From contig NZ_BMMK01000002.1 in the NCBI RefSeq assembly GCF_014645795.1, positions 408,827 through 472,826 of the forward strand: DNA of 64,000 bases, given 5' to 3'. Source of the stretch: Longimycelium tulufanense (GTDB taxonomy: Bacteria; Actinomycetota; Actinomycetes; Mycobacteriales; Pseudonocardiaceae). A program made the translations under genes and the position numbers. This document shows positions 9,338 through 17,831 of the stretch, piece after piece (within the stretch, counting starts at the first letter, position 1; each line of letters begins with the position of its first letter). The notes under the pieces are model-generated. The model was given only the letters and a program-made list of their open reading frames with translations. It had not been told where the DNA came from and did no database searches.

Positions 9338-9544
9338 GGTGCCGCGGCCTCTCGCTTTACCTACTGCTGCCGGTCCGCAGCCGTCCTGCCTGGTCGGATC
9401 GGACCCGGTCCGGCCGAGCGTACTTGGTGGGCCGGACGGCCCCGGCGGACGAGCCCCGGCGCGCCCCGGCTTTCTTCACCCGTAGGGGCTAGATCACTCA
9501 TGATAAGTTGGCTGGTTCGGCCCGCCGGGCTGACAATCCGCCGC

Positions 9545-9832
9545 TCAGCACTCGACGAACCCGACGCGGTCGCCCCTGGCGGGTGACCACCGTTCCACCA
9601 CCGTCGTCACTCGACCGGGTGTACCGGCGGAGCGGAGGAGGTCGAGCAGCCGCTCACAGTGCACCCGCATCCCCTCGGCCACCACCTCCACCCGCCCGTC
9701 CGGCAGGTTGCGCGCGCTGCCGACCAGGCCGAGCTCCAACGCCCGCGACCGCGTCCACCAGCGGAAACCCACGCCCTGCACGGTGCCGTGTACCCACGCG
9801 GTCAACCGGGTCGTCTCGTCGGGGGGAACCAT
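9545..9832 (-). CDS. acyP: Acylphosphatase
   Basis: A protein of 95 residues, the standard size. It hydrolyses the carboxyl-phosphate bond of acyl phosphates. The active-site loop [13 protein letters not shown] holds the phosphate-binding Arg, and the second motif [13 protein letters not shown] holds the catalytic Asn. The ATG at 9832 is chosen; the much longer open frame upstream overlaps the divergent CAP gene and has no acylphosphatase homology. It lies upstream of smc on the same strand, a common actinobacterial arrangement. Confidence 0.93.
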   Translation of the reverse strand: MVPPDETTRLTAWVHGTVQGVGFRWWTRSRALELGLVGSARNLPDGRVEVVAEGMRVHCERLLDLLRSAGTPGRVTTVVERWSPARGDRVGFVEC

Positions 9833-9914
9833 CGCCACCAATCCTGCCGCATTGCCGCCACAAGATCGCTTCTCACTCTTTTGAGCTACACACCGTGGTG
9901 TAGGGTCCCCCGCC

Positions 9915-10661
9915 GTGAGTGAGCCCAGCCGCCACCGCTCCTCCGCCGTTCCCGCCTTGGTGGCGCTCCTCGTGGGCGCCATCGGGATGGGCGGAATCCA
10001 CCTCGTCGCCCCGGACGCCGTGCGCGACGTCCTCCCGCTCGCCGCCTTCGGCGACGGTCCCTCCCCCGCCCCGTCCGCCGAGTCCAGCCCCGGACCGGTC
10101 GCGGTCGGCCCCGCGGTCACCCCAGAGGAGCCGCCGGCCTCGCCGGACGCAAGCTCCGCCCCGGCGACCACCTCGGAGACGACCAGCGAGCCCGAACCGA
10201 CGACCACCACGCCGGAGGAGACCACCGGTTCCCCCACCCGCGAGACCCCGAAGCGCCCCGCACCGCCGAAGCCGCCCGCACCCGCCGCGGACCAGGGGAC
10301 GACGGGCAAGGTCATCGACCTGGTCAACAGCGAGCGCCGGCAGGCCGGCTGCGGGCCGGTGACGACCGACGCACGACTCGCCGACGCCGCGCAGGGCCAC
10401 AGCTCCGACATGGCCGAGCGCAACTACTTCTCGCACACCAGCCCGGAGGGCGGCACGTTCGTGCAGCGGGCCAAGGCCGCCGGCTACCCGAGCCCGGGCG
10501 CGGAGAACATCGCCCGCGGCCAGCGCAGCGCCGAGCAGGTCATGGACTCCTGGATGAAGTCACCCGGCCACCGCGCCAACATCCTCAACTGTGGCCTGAG
10601 AACGATCGGTATCGGCCTGGACACCCGCGGCTGGTACTGGACGCAGGTGTTCGGCCGGTGA
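9915..10661 (+). CDS. Membrane-anchored CAP (SCP/PR1) domain protein
   Basis: A protein of 248 residues. A single hydrophobic segment near residues 12-32 acts as signal or anchor. A long Pro/Thr/Ser/Glu-rich linker (about residues 45-130) is followed by a CAP domain: [38 protein letters not shown], and [10 protein letters not shown] with the CAP1/2 signatures. CAP proteins are extracellular; biochemical roles in actinobacteria are mostly unknown. Start is GTG at 9915. The stop overlaps the next gene by four bases (GTGA), so the two are co-translated. Confidence 0.88.
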   Translation: MSEPSRHRSSAVPALVALLVGAIGMGGIHLVAPDAVRDVLPLAAFGDGPSPAPSAESSPGPVAVGPAVTPEEPPASPDASSAPATTSETTSEPEPTTTTPEETTGSPTRETPKRPAPPKPPAPAADQGTTGKVIDLVNSERRQAGCGPVTTDARLADAAQGHSSDMAERNYFSHTSPEGGTFVQRAKAAGYPSPGAENIARGQRSAEQVMDSWMKSPGHRANILNCGLRTIGIGLDTRGWYWTQVFGR

Positions 10662-11179
10662 GCGACTCCACGCCCCCGCTCCCCCGCGAGCCGTTCAACC
10701 TGCCGCCGGCCGTGTCGCTGGGTGGTGCGGCCGCACTGACCGCGACCGTGCTCGCGACGGTCGCCGCGCTGGTCGGCGGTGGTGCGGAGCCGGCGCCCGC
10801 CGACCCGGCGGCCGGGGTTAGTTTCACGCCGTCCACGCCGGGCCCTATGCCGGCAGCGATCCCACCGCCCGCCGGGAGTAGCAGCGCCGGCGCCACCACG
10901 TCGCCTGCTCCGTCGAGCAGCGCCGCCGAGTCGAGCACCGAGACGGCGCCTCGGAACAGGCAGCGTCACCAGGCGCCCGCCGATGGCGGGCATCCGCCCG
11001 TGACCGAGAAAACACCGGACCCCGGTGGGGAGGACGGGGACACTGGGGGCGTGAAACCCTCGCCGGGTGGTGGGACCGTTTCCACGAACCCGCCGAAGAC
11101 GACAACGACACCCCCGCCCACGACGACCACACCGGCACCGTCCCCCACGACCTCGGAGCCCGAACCGACCAACACCTGA
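10658..11179 (+). CDS. Hypothetical single-pass membrane protein, Pro/Thr/Ser-rich
   Basis: A protein of 173 residues that starts within the stop of the CAP gene (GTGA overlap). A hydrophobic helix (about residues 15-40, VSLGGAAALTATVLATVAALVG) is followed by a low-complexity extracellular tail of Pro, Thr, Ser and Gly ending in TTTTPAPSPTTSEPEP. No catalytic domain is visible. The layout suggests a wall-spanning membrane protein acting with the CAP protein; this is inference from the overlap and shared low-complexity linkers. Confidence 0.65.
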   Translation: MSDSTPPLPREPFNLPPAVSLGGAAALTATVLATVAALVGGGAEPAPADPAAGVSFTPSTPGPMPAAIPPPAGSSSAGATTSPAPSSSAAESSTETAPRNRQRHQAPADGGHPPVTEKTPDPGGEDGDTGGVKPSPGGGTVSTNPPKTTTTPPPTTTTPAPSPTTSEPEPTNT

Positions 11180-11284
11180 CGGGACCGGGACCATCGACCG
11201 GAGATGGCGACCCGAGACCGATCCGGAATCGGCCGGGACGACACGGACGCGGGGACACGGACCCGGAGACCGCACGGACCGGAA

Positions 11285-11476
11285 ATGACGGAACTGGCCG
11301 CACATCCGTGCCGCTCGCTCTGCTCGTGGCATCCCACGCGGGTGGAGCGGGACGGCATGCCCGTGCTGGCCTGTCGTGGCTGCGGGACGCAGTGGGTACG
11401 GACCGAGCCATGGACGCCGATCGACCACACCGGCCACATCCCCGACGCGGTCCGCGCCGAAGTCGCCCGCCGGTAA
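11285..11476 (+). CDS. Small cysteine-motif hypothetical protein
   Basis: A protein of 63 residues from the ATG at 11285; a longer frame from 11204 adds an Arg/Asp-rich extension that looks non-coding. It holds HPCRSLCSWHP and LACRGCGTQWVR, two cysteine pairs suggesting a small zinc ribbon, then a DHTGHIPDAVRAEVARR tail. The function is unknown, and no clear Shine-Dalgarno decides the start. Confidence 0.5.
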   Translation: MTELAAHPCRSLCSWHPTRVERDGMPVLACRGCGTQWVRTEPWTPIDHTGHIPDAVRAEVARR

Positions 11477-11512
11477 GCCGGGACCATTTCCGTCGATACC
11501 TCGGCGCAGGGC

Positions 11513-12385
11513 TCAGCGAGCCTCCCGCAGGTGCCGGAACTTCTGGCCCGGCGCAAGGTCAATAGGCTCGTTGAGTTGGATCTCCTTATCGAGCTCAGCC
11601 TTGATGGCGGCGTCCAGGTCCAGCCCCAGATCTGCAGCAAGGGCCTTGTTGAGATTGACCCGACACACGGCCGACATGGTCAACCTGGCGTCGCCCTCAG
11701 TAAAAGCCGTGGTCCCGAGCGACGAATCAAGTTTCTTCGCGGCCTCATCGCTTAGCTCGACGTCCCTGTCCAGGATCACGACATCGAGCTGCCGGGAATC
11801 CTTTTTCTTTTGGAGGAGGAGCGTGCTTGTGTCGATGACGCCCAGGACGACATCGACACCGTTAATCTTACTGTGCACCTTACCGTTACCGATGTTGAGG
11901 GACATCGAGGTGAGCTTCGCTTGCCTCACCTGCTTCTCTTCGGAGCTGAAGTTGATACCGCCACTGAACAGGCTCTCGCCACCGGTGATCTTGCGCTCGC
12001 TATGCTCCAGGTGACCCTTGTCGACCTGGAGCTTGATACTGCCGTCCTCCTCCACCGCACCATCGGTGGGGGCCGCGGTGAGGTTGTCGGTATCCGTCTC
12101 GAATCTGACCAGCGCGTGGTCACCAACGAATGGTGTCTTGGTTGCGAGCGCGATGTTTTCGTAATGCGGCTCGGCCGCGGGTCGACCGAAAGCCGGACCC
12201 ACCGCACCAGCAAACAGCGCAGAGGTCATCACCGTGGCGGTCGCAATATTGGCCACAATTCCTGTTGGTCGCACCGTACGCCTCCCACTCGCGAGCAACA
12301 ACCCATCGAGGTTCCCCTCTTCCTTGGCCCCTCGCAACACACTCGCCATCCGATCGTGTGATTCCTGCTTCACCGCCCCGATCAA
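11513..12385 (-). CDS. Hypothetical secreted or membrane-anchored protein
   Basis: A protein of 290 residues from a TTG at 12385; GTG at 12373 and ATG at 12349 are alternatives and no ribosome site decides. A hydrophobic stretch (IVANIATATVMTSALFAGAV) near residues 43-62 looks like a signal or anchor. The rest is hydrophilic, Lys/Asp-rich and lower in GC than its neighbours, with an SAVCRVNLNKALAADLGL segment near the end. No family was recognised. The GC drop and isolated position suggest recent acquisition, which is inference only. Confidence 0.6.
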   Translation of the reverse strand: MIGAVKQESHDRMASVLRGAKEEGNLDGLLLASGRRTVRPTGIVANIATATVMTSALFAGAVGPAFGRPAAEPHYENIALATKTPFVGDHALVRFETDTDNLTAAPTDGAVEEDGSIKLQVDKGHLEHSERKITGGESLFSGGINFSSEEKQVRQAKLTSMSLNIGNGKVHSKINGVDVVLGVIDTSTLLLQKKKDSRQLDVVILDRDVELSDEAAKKLDSSLGTTAFTEGDARLTMSAVCRVNLNKALAADLGLDLDAAIKAELDKEIQLNEPIDLAPGQKFRHLREAR

Positions 12386-12609
12386 CGACGGCTTCTACAT
12401 GAACATTAGCTAACGGGGCGTGCGTGGCCCCGCCGGCGCGTGGGCGAGGCGATCTCGTCGTACAGGCCCGGGTGCTGCGCGAGCGGGATGACGACGGCGT
12501 GGAGACGACGCCACGGGCCTTCCTCGTGGCGCGCAAGACAGCGGACGGCAAGTAGACAACGCGCAGACACGGCCCGGGGAGAGGGACAGCGCAGAGGGAC
12601 AGCGGCGAC
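12386..12609. other. Intergenic gap with a possible short gene remnant
   Basis: No convincing gene. On the plus strand a short open frame (12424-12555, GTG start) reads as protein-like sequence (RGDLVVQARVLRERDDDGV, then TPRAFLVARKTADGK, then stop). It could be the tail of a decayed gene, but no family was recognised. Confidence 0.3.
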
Positions 12610-13296
12610 CTAACGCACGAACTCCTCGAGGCGCATGTCGGAGAAGCTGGGAACGGAACGGTGGTCCCCAACCTCCGGGGCGCCTTCCCTGCGCACGCCA
12701 ATCGTGTGCCATCCGGCCATCGCGGCCGCATCGAGTTCGGCCGCGACGTCGGAGAGGAAGACGAACTCGTCGGGCGAACCGCCCACCGCTTCCTGGATCC
12801 GCCGGTAGGAAGCGGCCTCCTTCTTCGGTCCGGCGCTGGGAATGTCGAAGTAACCGCTGAGGTAGCCGGTCAGGTCGCCGTGCCCGGTATGCCCGAACCA
12901 CTGCTGTTGGGCTTTCCGCGATCCCGACGAGTAGATCCAGCAACGGAGCCCGGCAGCCGTCCAGTCCCGTAGCGCCGGGGGCACGTCGTCGTAGACCTCG
13001 GCGACCAGCTCACCATCGGCGAAGCCGTGCTCCCAGATGAGGCCCTGCAACGTCTTGAGCGGGGCGACCTTCCGGTCCTCGTCGATCCACCGGCGCAACA
13101 CCGCCACGATCTCGTCCAGCGAGGCGCCCGGTCGGTTGATGTCGCCGCGAACCTCCGTGACGACATGGGCTACCGCGGGGTCGGAACGGTGGACCCACTC
13201 CTCCAGCCGGGCCCGGGCGTAGGGGAACAGCACCTCGTGCACCGCGGAGATCGGGCTCGTCGTGCCCTCGATGTCGAGGACAACGTGACGGATCAT
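12610..13296 (-). CDS. mtnC: Enolase-phosphatase E1 (methionine salvage)
   Basis: A protein of 228 residues. This HAD-superfamily enzyme enolises and dephosphorylates 2,3-diketo-5-methylthiopentyl-1-phosphate to give the acireductone. The N-terminal nucleophile motif is VVLDIEGTTSPISAVHEVLFPYAR, with the catalytic Asp and the EGTT variant specific to MtnC. Other HAD motifs are IYSSGS (motif 2), a Lys in PKKEAASYRRI (motif 3) and FLSDVAAELDAA (motif 4). The ATG overlaps the mtnD stop by four bases, placing it last in the mtnB-mtnD-mtnC operon. Confidence 0.95.
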   Translation of the reverse strand: MIRHVVLDIEGTTSPISAVHEVLFPYARARLEEWVHRSDPAVAHVVTEVRGDINRPGASLDEIVAVLRRWIDEDRKVAPLKTLQGLIWEHGFADGELVAEVYDDVPPALRDWTAAGLRCWIYSSGSRKAQQQWFGHTGHGDLTGYLSGYFDIPSAGPKKEAASYRRIQEAVGGSPDEFVFLSDVAAELDAAAMAGWHTIGVRREGAPEVGDHRSVPSFSDMRLEEFVR

Positions 13297-13868
13297 CGAC
13301 TCACCAGCAGCTCGTCCAGGTAGGGGATGTGGGACGCGACCGTATCCCCGGTGAAGCCCGCGACCCAGCCGTCCTCCTCCTGGAAGAAGCGGATGGCGCA
13401 GAACCGGGGGGAGGTCCCCATGTCGAACCAGTGCCGGGTGCCCGCCGGAACGGACATCAGGTCACCGGCCTCGCAGACCACGGCGTAGACCCGGTCCCCC
13501 AGGTGCAGGTAGAAGCAGCCACGGCCCTCGACGAAGAAGCGGACCTCGTCCTCGTCGTGGGTGTGCTCGTCGAGGAACTTCTCCCGGGCTGCCTTGGCCT
13601 TGGCCGGCCACTCCGGATCCTGGTCATTCGGGACGAGCCGGACAACGTCGACAAGGCGGTAGTCACCCTGCTTCTTGACCCGCTCGACGTCGGATTCGTA
13701 GGCGGCCAAGACATCGTCGGAGCCGGCTTCCGGCGACAGCGGGACGGTGTCCCAGCGTTCGAGCACGATCCCGTGCGGCTCCAGCTCTTCCCTGATGCGC
13801 TCGATGTCGGTCGTGCGCAGGAGAACCTTCTGCCCGTCGTGCTCCGGCATGATCTGCAGCAGAGTCAT
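13293..13868 (-). CDS. mtnD: Acireductone dioxygenase
   Basis: A protein of 191 residues from the ATG at 13868; a longer frame to 13946 would overlap mtnB. This cupin oxygenates acireductone to the methionine keto-acid precursor plus formate (Fe form). Metal ligands are visible in DEHTHDEDEVRFFVEG (two His and a Glu) and in GTRHWFDMG (third His). It lies between mtnB (29-base gap) and mtnC (four-base overlap), consistent with one operon for the back half of methionine salvage. Confidence 0.95.
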   Translation of the reverse strand: MTLLQIMPEHDGQKVLLRTTDIERIREELEPHGIVLERWDTVPLSPEAGSDDVLAAYESDVERVKKQGDYRLVDVVRLVPNDQDPEWPAKAKAAREKFLDEHTHDEDEVRFFVEGRGCFYLHLGDRVYAVVCEAGDLMSVPAGTRHWFDMGTSPRFCAIRFFQEEDGWVAGFTGDTVASHIPYLDELLVSR

Positions 13869-13897
13869 CACGTGAATCCTCTCAGTTCCGGTTCGGC

Positions 13898-14518
13898 TCA
13901 GCCCCGGTTCAGCAGCAGATGGAGCTGGCAGAGCGATTCGAGGCATTCCAGGCGGTTGCGGGCGACCTCGGGGGTCGGGCCCCAGGCGGTGGCGCCGTGA
14001 TGCGCGATGAGGAAGACGGGTGGGGCGTCCGGTGCGAGGCCGGCGGTCACGTCGTCGGCGATGCGCGGCACCTCGGGCCAGTTGGGGAAGATCGGAACCT
14101 GCACCCGAAAGGGGTCGGCGGAGCCGATGCCCTTGATGATCTCGAACTCGCTGAAGGTGATGCTGGACCGGCCGGCGCTGGCCTCGCGCGCGGCGACCGC
14201 GGTGGAGTAGGGCGGATGCGCGTGGACGACGGCCCCGCAGTCCGGGAAGAGCCGGTAGAGGGCGGTGTGGATCGTGGTCTCGGCGGAGGGGCGGGGGGCG
14301 CCCTCGTGCACGGGACGGGAGTCGGAAATGTCCACTTCGACGACGTCCCCGGCGGAAAGCTCGCCCTTGCTACGGCCGCTGGCGGTGATCAGGGCGGAGT
14401 CGTCGCCGAGACGGACCGAGAGGTTGCCGGCGGTGCCCTCCATCCAGCCACGGTGGTAGAGACCGCGGGACAGTTCGGCCAGCCGGCCGGCGGCGTTCTC
14501 CAGGTCGATGGACGTCAT
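13898..14518 (-). CDS. mtnB: Methylthioribulose-1-phosphate dehydratase
   Basis: A protein of 206 residues of the class II aldolase fold, from the ATG at 14518 with a GGGAGGAG site just upstream. It dehydrates methylthioribulose-1-phosphate to the diketone used by MtnC. Motifs seen are GTAGNLSVR, ITASGRSKGEL, the zinc-site histidines in VVHAHPPYST, and FLIAHHGATAWG. First gene of the mtnB-D-C operon. The isomerase and kinase or phosphorylase steps (MtnA, MtnK/MtnP) are not in this window. Confidence 0.93.
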   Translation of the reverse strand: MTSIDLENAAGRLAELSRGLYHRGWMEGTAGNLSVRLGDDSALITASGRSKGELSAGDVVEVDISDSRPVHEGAPRPSAETTIHTALYRLFPDCGAVVHAHPPYSTAVAAREASAGRSSITFSEFEIIKGIGSADPFRVQVPIFPNWPEVPRIADDVTAGLAPDAPPVFLIAHHGATAWGPTPEVARNRLECLESLCQLHLLLNRG

Positions 14519-14619
14519 CGGCTCCTCCCACTCCCACCCGGATGGCACCACGCTAGGAATCCCCGCGAACCAGGGACAACGCCTCCCACCTGATGAGATG
14601 AGCGGAGGTAGGGAGGAGG

Positions 14620-14931
14620 TCAGCGGAGGAGGTCCAGCTCCCCGCGCCGCAGGGCGGAGCGGAAGGAACACCAGGCGGAGGAGGAGAAGGAGAGGACCGG
14701 ACCGCCCATGTTCTTCGAGTCGCGGACCCCGACGGCGCCGGAGAGGGAGGAGACCCCAACACAGGCGCCCTGGTTCTTGCTGAGGCTGGGCTTCCGCCAA
14801 GCTACCTCGACGCAGTCTTGGTCTGTGCCGCTGCGAGTGCTCTTCCTCCAGGCAACCTCGACACAGTCGGTGTCGGTGCCGCTATAACTGCTCTTCCGCC
14901 ACCCGGCGTCACCTCGCGCAGGCCGCGTCAT
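14620..14931 (-). CDS. DUF397 protein with tandemly repeated N-terminal motif
   Basis: A protein of 103 residues. DUF397 normally has one WRKSSYSxxxxxCVEVA opening followed by VAVRDSKxPxGPVLxF and a WxxFxxxLRxGE end. Here the opening unit occurs twice in tandem (17 residues, 51 bp each) and a third degenerate unit (WRKPSLSKNQGACVGVSSL) leads into the single C-terminal half (GVRDSKNMGGPVLSF). It follows the XRE-DUF5753 gene by nine bases, the usual partner. Known pairs (for example around BldB/AbaA-type regulators in Streptomyces) affect development and antibiotic production; a similar role here is inference. Confidence 0.85.
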   Translation of the reverse strand: MTRPARGDAGWRKSSYSGTDTDCVEVAWRKSTRSGTDQDCVEVAWRKPSLSKNQGACVGVSSLSGAVGVRDSKNMGGPVLSFSSSAWCSFRSALRRGELDLLR

Positions 14932-14940
14932 CTGGGGTCC

Positions 14941-15792
14941 TTACTCTCGTTCCAACTCCCACGCGACAGCCTCGATGAACTTGACCGACTGCTCGGGATC
15001 CATGGCCGTCCTACGGAGAGTATCGGCAGCCGCCGAGAAAACCGAGACCTCCTCGGGTTTGTCCAGGAAGAGACTGGAGATCTTGTGCTCCAGGTGTACC
15101 ACCGAGCGGCCGCGCGTGTAGTTCAAGATCGTAAACGGACCATCGAGTCCCGGATGCCCCTCAGCCGAGAGCGGCAGCACTTGGACCGCAACGTTCGGCC
15201 GCTCGGCGGTCTCGACGATGTGCCGGAGCTGTCTGGCCATCAGACGAGTGCCTCCCAGCCTCCGGCGCAACGCTGCCTCATCGATGATCGCCAGATACTC
15301 GGGCGGACTCTCCCGGCTGAGGATCGCTTGTCGGCCCATCCGGATCACGACCCGTGGTTCTACCTCACCTGCTGGTACGTGGCCACCCCTCATCAAGGCT
15401 CGCGTGTAGTCCGCGGTCTGGAGCAAGCCGGGTACTAGCGAAAGCTGGAAGGTCGTGATGCGGACAGCATCAGCCTCGAAACCGATCATCGTGCGAGACA
15501 GATTCGACAAGCCGGGAGAGGCGGTCTCCCACCACCCCCGTTCCTCAGCTCGCTTGGCTAGCTCCAGAAGCCGGGCGCGTTCCTGGCCTCGAACCTTGTA
15601 GAGCACCAGCAGCGACGCGACATCGGCTACGTCGATCTTCTGCTGGCCCGTCTCCATCCGGGAGAGCTTGGATGCCTGCCAGCCCAACTCCTCCGCAGCC
15701 TTGCGACAGGTGAGATTCCTCTGATTTCGGAGGACTCGCAGCTCGTAGGCGAGACCTCTGGTTCGAACCGTGGGGCGCTTCGGGGCGGCCAT
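14941..15792 (-). CDS. XRE-family regulator with DUF5753 domain
   Basis: A protein of 283 residues from the ATG at 15792, which has a GGAGG site upstream; the longer frame to 15855 is not needed. N-terminal helix-turn-helix (about residues 10-70): LRVLRNQRNLTCRKAAEELGWQASKLSRMETGQQKI. The rest is DUF5753, with LVPGLLQTADYTRALM and the late VVHLEH block. It probably binds DNA and is modulated by the DUF397 protein encoded next. The divergent gene at 15945 may share its control region. Confidence 0.9.
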   Translation of the reverse strand: MAAPKRPTVRTRGLAYELRVLRNQRNLTCRKAAEELGWQASKLSRMETGQQKIDVADVASLLVLYKVRGQERARLLELAKRAEERGWWETASPGLSNLSRTMIGFEADAVRITTFQLSLVPGLLQTADYTRALMRGGHVPAGEVEPRVVIRMGRQAILSRESPPEYLAIIDEAALRRRLGGTRLMARQLRHIVETAERPNVAVQVLPLSAEGHPGLDGPFTILNYTRGRSVVHLEHKISSLFLDKPEEVSVFSAAADTLRRTAMDPEQSVKFIEAVAWELERE

Positions 15793-15944
15793 CCGGAACC
15801 TCCGGCTTACTTGACTGGACGCTGCCGCAATCCAGAGTGCCCGTCGCTGACACACGACGCATTCACTCTATGTAGTAATTGTCGGCTCCCCATGTTGCTG
15901 GGAGCCTTCAAGCAACGTTGCGAGCTTCGAAGGCGAGGCCTCTC

Positions 15945-16640
15945 ATGATGGCAGAACGACTTCTCTTCTACCGCCAAGTCGAGGGCATGGAGCCCGGAAC
16001 CGGGGCGTGTACCACCCAAATCGAACTTTCTTCAGATTCCCGCTTCCTCCTCATCCGCCTGGCGTCCACCGCGAAGTTCACCCTCGCCCTCGACCGCGAC
16101 TCCACCCTCCAACTGCTCACCACCCTGCGCACCGGCCAGGTCTGCGCCGTCCCCGGCGAACACACCCAACACGGCCGCCGCCTACTCGGCGCCCGGCCAC
16201 CCGATTCCGAAAGAGAGTCCGACAGGGCCATCAAGGCCCGCACGATGGAGCTCTATCTGCGGCTCCCCGACGACGAAATCCACGTCGCCTTCGCCGGCCC
16301 CGATCTCCTCGACCTCATCACCCATCTCGAGGACGGCTACACCCGTCTCCCGGGCACCCCGGACGATCCCGACACCTTGGAGTCCCCCATGCGCCGTGAC
16401 CGCAGGGTCGACGTGGTCGCCGATGTCATCGTCAACGGCGACGTTCGGCTCGGCTACGAACTCGATCCCTTCCGCGACCAGCTCCATCTCAGCATCGGCA
16501 GCCACGGCGACCTCAACCTCGCCATCAACCGCCAGTGCCTTCCGCACTGGATCGCCGTCCTCACCGAAGCCCGCGCCGCCCTCGACCACGCCGTGGCCGA
16601 ACTCAACCGCACGAAACCCCGGCCCCCGGAGGCTTCTTGA
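15945..16640 (+). CDS. Hypothetical protein divergent from XRE regulator
   Basis: A protein of 231 residues from the ATG at 15945 (a second ATG follows at 15948), with a purine-rich GAAGGCGAGG stretch upstream. No signal peptide or membrane helix. The protein is acidic with two similar-looking halves: a FLLIRLASTAKFTLALDRDS strand-rich part and a VVADVIVNGDVRLGYELDP part. No family was recognised. The divergent placement suggests it may be controlled by the XRE protein. Confidence 0.6.
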   Translation: MMAERLLFYRQVEGMEPGTGACTTQIELSSDSRFLLIRLASTAKFTLALDRDSTLQLLTTLRTGQVCAVPGEHTQHGRRLLGARPPDSERESDRAIKARTMELYLRLPDDEIHVAFAGPDLLDLITHLEDGYTRLPGTPDDPDTLESPMRRDRRVDVVADVIVNGDVRLGYELDPFRDQLHLSIGSHGDLNLAINRQCLPHWIAVLTEARAALDHAVAELNRTKPRPPEAS

Positions 16641-16657
16641 GTGCCGAATCCCTTGGC

Positions 16658-17782
16658 CTATCGGCAGTTGTGGCGCTTCAGGGCGTGGAACGCCTCCTTC
16701 GGCTCCCAGCGGTACGACGACTCCGGATCCTCATAGTTCTCCCGGATCACCTTGGCCAGGCTGTACGAGGCAATGTCCAAGTCCAGCTCGCGGATCGGCG
16801 AGTGCGGCGAATCGGGCGAGATAAACGTGTACACGTGCGCGCCCATCAGGGTCTCCCTCTCAAAGATCCTGAGCATGCGCGCGATGTGGTCGGCCTGAGC
16901 CCGCTCGTCGCGGACGTATGCGTCCTTGACCTGCGGCGGGACCACCTCCCAGTCGATGACACCGTCCCATCCCATTCCGCCTCGCTCGGGAGCCCCGGTG
17001 TAGGTGCACGATCCGAACTCCAGGATCGTGATCGGCTTGCCCCACTTCCGGTAGCGCGCCAGGTCCTTGCTGTACTCCTCCTGCTCCCGGAAGTACTCGT
17101 AGTAGTCCAAGCCCACGATGTCGAACAGCGACCAGTCGACCGGCTCACCGGTCGTGGCGCCGTAGGTGATCCGCCCGTGGAAGTTCGCGCGGGCGACCGA
17201 CACGGCCCGGCGCATGTAGTCCTCTAAGCGCTTCCGGAGCGCCGGGTACTCCTCCGGTGGCATCTTCTGCAGGTTCTGGATCCGCTCCAAGAAGTTCACC
17301 CCGGGGACGATCCCCGGGGTGAACAGTAGGAACTCGCAGCCGACGACGAGCGTGAGCCGTATCCCGCAGTGCCGGCGTAACTGCTCCGCCTCGCGCGCCG
17401 TCTCGGCCAGGTGGTCGAGAATCTCCCGCTGCGGATGGTCGTAGAGGCGTGGCTGGACGAAGACGCGCAGGTTCCGCTGTAACGCCACAGCGGTCGTCTC
17501 CGTCAGCCGGCCGATTTCGCTGCCGAACACGACGATGGAGTCACACCGCATGTCCTTGCGGATCGCTCGGATCTCCTGCTCCATCAGCGTCCGGTCCCAA
17601 CGCACCCTGCTGAGCGGCTCCCCCGGAAAGTGCAGAACGCCGGTGTCGTAGGTGACGCCGCCACGCATCCGCGGCCCCGACGCGGCCGCGGCGGCAGCGG
17701 AGCCGTTGCTCGCGGCGGCCAGCGCAAACCCACCGATCGCTGCCCGCAGGAAGGTGACGCGGTTCATCCCCAGATCGATCAT
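16658..17782 (-). CDS. Secreted glycosidase-like protein ('abortive infection protein' family)
   Basis: A protein of 374 residues from the ATG at 17782, chosen for a strong GAGGGGG site. Signal-like N-terminus with a hydrophobic core (FLRAAIGGFALAAASNG) and alanine run. The mature part resembles a TIM-barrel glycoside hydrolase: MRGGVTYDTGVLHFPGEPLSR, strands such as VVVFGSE and LRVFVQPRLYD, VVGCEFLLFTPG with a Glu, IVGLDYYEYFRE, and ITILEFGSCTY with a second Glu suited to catalysis. Relatives are often labelled abortive infection protein; that label rests on old annotation and I see no phage-defence feature. It is divergent from a TetR gene and probably its target. Confidence 0.7.
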   Translation of the reverse strand: MIDLGMNRVTFLRAAIGGFALAAASNGSAAAAAASGPRMRGGVTYDTGVLHFPGEPLSRVRWDRTLMEQEIRAIRKDMRCDSIVVFGSEIGRLTETTAVALQRNLRVFVQPRLYDHPQREILDHLAETAREAEQLRRHCGIRLTLVVGCEFLLFTPGIVPGVNFLERIQNLQKMPPEEYPALRKRLEDYMRRAVSVARANFHGRITYGATTGEPVDWSLFDIVGLDYYEYFREQEEYSKDLARYRKWGKPITILEFGSCTYTGAPERGGMGWDGVIDWEVVPPQVKDAYVRDERAQADHIARMLRIFERETLMGAHVYTFISPDSPHSPIRELDLDIASYSLAKVIRENYEDPESSYRWEPKEAFHALKRHNCR

Positions 17783-17795
17783 TGGTCCCCCCTCG

Positions 17796-17811
17796 CTAGT
17801 CACTCAACTAG
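17796..17811. promoter_or_regulatory. Candidate TetR operator 1
   Basis: CTAGTCACTCAACTAG: perfect 5-bp inverted arms around six bases. It matches operator 2 in arrangement, and the centres are 20 bp apart, about two helical turns. It lies between the divergent glycosidase-like and TetR genes. A TAGTCT (17809-17814) overlapping its end is well placed as a -10 element for a transcript starting near the TetR ATG. Confidence 0.55.
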
Positions 17812-17815
17812 TCTG

Positions 17816-17831
17816 CTGGTCATGCAACCAG
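17816..17831. promoter_or_regulatory. Candidate TetR operator 2, overlapping the start codon
   Basis: CTGGTCATGCAACCAG: perfect 5-bp inverted arms around CATGCA, whose ATG is the TetR start codon at 17822. It shares GTCAnnCAACnAG with operator 1. Binding here would block transcription of the regulator itself, so autoregulation is likely. Confidence 0.55.

Noticed and set aside
16658-17782. Phage-defence (abortive infection) system
   Set aside because: The label is used for relatives, but this sequence looks like a secreted TIM-barrel glycosidase with a signal peptide; no defence partner genes adjoin it.
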